This document shows positions 7,870-9,652 of a stretch of DNA of 9,652 bases, piece by piece. This DNA comes from JALYXS01 sp051003795. GTDB lineage: Bacteria; Acidobacteriota; Terriglobia; Bryobacterales; Bryobacteraceae. Made by a program: the position numbers and the translations under genes. The stretch lies in assembly GCA_051003795.1 (NCBI GenBank), contig JBPCKZ010000033.1, positions 1-9,652 of the forward strand, in the 5' to 3' direction. Numbering within the stretch: position 1 is the first letter of the stretch; each line of letters opens with the position of its first letter. The notes below the pieces were generated by a model. That model was not told where the DNA came from and did no database searches. It saw nothing but the letters and a program-made list of their open reading frames with translations.

Positions 7870-8804
7870 TATCTGCTCACCGCATCTTTGCGGATCAGCT
7901 CTTCCAGTTCCGCCGGCTCCGTGGACGGCCCGATATAGTGGTAGGCTTCGGCGTACTGCAATCCGTATTTGGCGCCGAGTTCCCGATCCTTTTTCAGCAC
8001 CACCTGTTTGATGTATTCGCGATTCGCGGCAGCGTCGTTATCGCCGAGCATCGGCAGCCGTTTGCCTTCGGCGGCCAATCTGGCCCGCAGCTTTGCCCCC
8101 GTCTCGCCGGCCGGACCTTGCGCTTTATTGGCCAGATTGGCCGCGATCTTCACGTCGATCACCGAGCCGATGTCCACTATTCGATTCACCAACTGCGGGC
8201 CGCGCGCGTGATAATACTTCGTCGTTACGGAATGCGGCTTCAGTCCGGCGTCGAAGTGCTCCGGATAATCTTTGTCCCCGCCCGCCATCCAGCACGCCGC
8301 TTCGACGCCTTGCGCCGTGAAGTAGTGATCGGGATTCTCTTCATACGCGCCCCAGGGGTCGTAGGTAATTACGGTGTCGATTTTGAGCAACCGGACGAGG
8401 AAGATCAACCGCCCGCGGTACTCCAGCCGTTCCACGCCGTCCATCTGGTGATTGCGATAGTTGAGATCGTAGGCTTTCTTCAAGCCGAGCGCGCGCGCGA
8501 CTTCCAGATTGTCGCGATAATTGGCGATGACGCTCTCGGCGCCCACTCCCGGCCCCGCGGCGTCGTCTATGGTGGTGCGAATCAGATATCCCGTGTAGCC
8601 TTCGCGAATGAGCTTGGCCACCAGGCCGCCGGCGAAGATCGGAATATCGTCCGCATGCGGCTGAATTGCGGCCAACACTTTCCCGGCGTGCGGACTGCCG
8701 GGCAGATCCCGCTCAATCACTACGTTTTCTTGTGCCCATCCCCGGCCCGGTCTGGCAACGGCCGCCAAGCCCGCCATAAATAAGCGCCTGGTTACATCGC
8801 TCAT
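7869..8804 (-). CDS. Tat-exported PIG-L (LmbE-like) family deacetylase
   Basis: PIG-L enzymes are zinc-dependent amidases that remove acyl groups from N-acyl sugars and related compounds; the substrate here is unknown. The 311-residue protein begins MSDVTRRLFMAGLAAVARPGRGWAQ, whose TRRLFM matches the twin-arginine export motif, so it is probably periplasmic. The N-terminal metal and base motif is QPHADDIPIFAGG (48-60). H50, D52 and D53 correspond to the H-x-D-D of the family, while the usual following glutamate is I54. NPDHYFTAQG (157-166) supplies the second zinc histidine, H160. The late segment NRIVDIGSVIDVKIAAN (207-223) is typical of bacterial PIG-L proteins. The frame is open upstream to 8951, but that would overlap the divergent gene's coding region, and the Tat motif supports the ATG at 8804. 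It precedes the receptor on the same strand and faces the PLP enzyme gene across 40 bases. Confidence 0.9.
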   Translation of the reverse strand: MSDVTRRLFMAGLAAVARPGRGWAQENVVIERDLPGSPHAGKVLAAIQPHADDIPIFAGGLVAKLIREGYTGYLIRTTIDDAAGPGVGAESVIANYRDNLEVARALGLKKAYDLNYRNHQMDGVERLEYRGRLIFLVRLLKIDTVITYDPWGAYEENPDHYFTAQGVEAACWMAGGDKDYPEHFDAGLKPHSVTTKYYHARGPQLVNRIVDIGSVIDVKIAANLANKAQGPAGETGAKLRARLAAEGKRLPMLGDNDAAANREYIKQVVLKKDRELGAKYGLQYAEAYHYIGPSTEPAELEELIRKDAVSR

Positions 8805-8844
8805 GAGCAGAGTATATAAAGGAAGCGGTATAAAGGGTAGCGTC
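8791..8844. promoter_or_regulatory. Shared divergent promoter region of PIG-L and SelA-like genes
   Basis: Only 40 bases (8805-8844) separate the two divergent ATGs. For the plus gene, GTTACA (8791-8796) and TATAAA (8815-8820) are 18 bases apart and fit sigma-70 at four and five of six positions. A second TATAAA lies at 8829-8834. AAAGGG at 8832-8837 is a fair Shine-Dalgarno for the ATG at 8845. For the minus gene, TATACT (8816-8811) is so close to its ATG that transcription would start about at the start codon, which suggests a leaderless mRNA. Motif matches are visible; their use is inferred. Confidence 0.4.
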
Positions 8845-9652
8845 ATGCTTACACCAACAAACGGACGCAGGAAGTTTTTCACCGTGCTCGGGAACCTCCT
8901 GGCGGTTGGCGGATTTGCCGGCGGATCCCGGCTCGCGCAAGGCGCCCCCACCCCGCCTTCCTCCCCGGCCGAGGGAGAAGACTACTACGACAAACTGGGC
9001 GTCACCAAAATCATCAACGCCGCCGGCACCTATACGGCGCTGTCGGCCTCGATCATGCCGCCCTCCGTACAGGCAGCCGTGGCGCAAGCCGCCAAGTATC
9101 CGGTGCGGCTGGTCGAACTGCAGACGGCGGCTGGCGAATACCTCGCCAAAAAGCTGCATTGCGAGGCCGCGTTGGTATCGGCGGGAGCGGCTTCCGCCTT
9201 GACGCTCGGCACCGCGGCGTGCGTCACTCTCGCCAACAAGTCGGGGATTCTCGATATTCCGACGGAGGTGCCGCGCATGAAAGACGAGGTCATCATTCAG
9301 AAGGGGCACCGCTACGGGTACGACCAAGCGATCCGATGCTGCGGCATCCGCTTTATCGAGGTGGAGTCGATGCAGCAGTATGACGCCGCCTTCAACGAAA
9401 AGACGGTAATGGCGATGTTCTACAACGCATCGGAACACGGCGGCATCGGCCGCGAAGACTGGATTCGAATGGCGCGCAAGCACGGGATACCCTGCTTCAA
9501 CGATGCCGCCGCGGATGTACCGCCGATTGCGAACCTCTGGAACTATACGCGGATGGGCTTCGACCTGGTTACGTTTTCCGGCGGCAAAGGAATGCGCGGA
9601 CCTCAGAACGCCGGCCTGCTGTTGGGCAGAAAGGACCTGATCGCGGCAGCCG
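8845..9652 (+). CDS. Tat-exported SelA/DgaE-like PLP-dependent enzyme, 3' end cut by window edge
   Basis: This belongs to the fold-type I PLP family that contains selenocysteine synthase SelA and D-glucosaminate-6-phosphate ammonia-lyase DgaE; the reaction here is unknown. The visible part is 269 residues. It starts MLTPTNGRRKFFTVLGNLLAVGGFAGG, with RRKFF and a hydrophobic stretch that fit a twin-arginine signal. The catalytic domain opens with YYDKLGVTKIINAAGTYT (47-64). SAGAASALTLGTAAC (112-126) is the cofactor phosphate-binding region, and GHRYGYDQAIRCCG (154-167) and FNDAAADVPP (218-227) follow, with D220 the likely partner of the pyridine nitrogen. SGGKGMRGPQNAGLL (245-259) holds the predicted Schiff-base lysine, K248. 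SelA proper acts in the cytoplasm on tRNA, so an exported form argues against a role in selenocysteine synthesis. AAAGGG upstream at seven-base spacing supports the start. About 100-200 residues are probably missing. Confidence 0.88.
   Translation, partial: MLTPTNGRRKFFTVLGNLLAVGGFAGGSRLAQGAPTPPSSPAEGEDYYDKLGVTKIINAAGTYTALSASIMPPSVQAAVAQAAKYPVRLVELQTAAGEYLAKKLHCEAALVSAGAASALTLGTAACVTLANKSGILDIPTEVPRMKDEVIIQKGHRYGYDQAIRCCGIRFIEVESMQQYDAAFNEKTVMAMFYNASEHGGIGREDWIRMARKHGIPCFNDAAADVPPIANLWNYTRMGFDLVTFSGGKGMRGPQNAGLLLGRKDLIAAA

Noticed and set aside
6509..8783. Plus-strand open frames of 426 and 384 codons (6509-7789 and 7629-8783)
   Set aside because: They are antisense to the receptor and the PIG-L gene, both identified by conserved motifs; the compositions look like shadow frames.
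8805..8951. Upstream extension of the PIG-L protein to a start at 8951
   Set aside because: It overlaps the divergent SelA-like gene and would displace the Tat motif from the N-terminus.

Overview
The window suggests a GC-rich soil-type bacterium of the Acidobacteriota, most likely near the Solibacter/Bryobacter group. This is inferred from the gene content: a very large Oar-like TonB-dependent receptor with an N-terminal carboxypeptidase-regulatory-like domain, a Tat-exported PIG-L deacetylase, a Tat-exported SelA/DgaE-like PLP protein, and a secreted cyclophilin with the acidobacterial style of insert before the FHR motif. No taxonomic marker was compared directly.

Layout: positions 1-3461 (minus) hold almost all of dnaE, the replicative DNA polymerase III alpha subunit; its last residues lie beyond the left edge. 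An 84-base gap with a 13-bp tandem repeat separates it from a small secreted protein of unknown function (3546-3926, minus). That gene is divergent from a secreted cyclophilin-type peptidyl-prolyl isomerase (3982-4650, plus), and a TATAAT sequence lies between the two. The cyclophilin converges on the TonB-dependent receptor (4658-7816, minus) with only 7 bases between stop codons. Upstream of the receptor, in the same direction and 52 bases away, is a PIG-L (LmbE-like) deacetylase (7869-8804, minus). Divergent from it across 40 bases is a SelA/DgaE-like PLP enzyme (8845-9652, plus) that runs off the right edge.

How the genes may work together: dnaE is housekeeping and the left half looks like ordinary core genome. 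The right half (receptor, deacetylase, PLP enzyme) may be a small envelope module. Both enzymes carry twin-arginine signals, are read from one shared intergenic region, and belong to families that act on N-acyl sugars and on amino acids, amino sugars or their derivatives. The receptor could bring a substrate across the outer membrane. This link is inferred from position and family only.

I saw no tRNA, rRNA, CRISPR array, insertion sequence, phage gene or clear rho-independent terminator. Several long open frames antisense to dnaE and to the receptor are codon-bias shadows and are left out.
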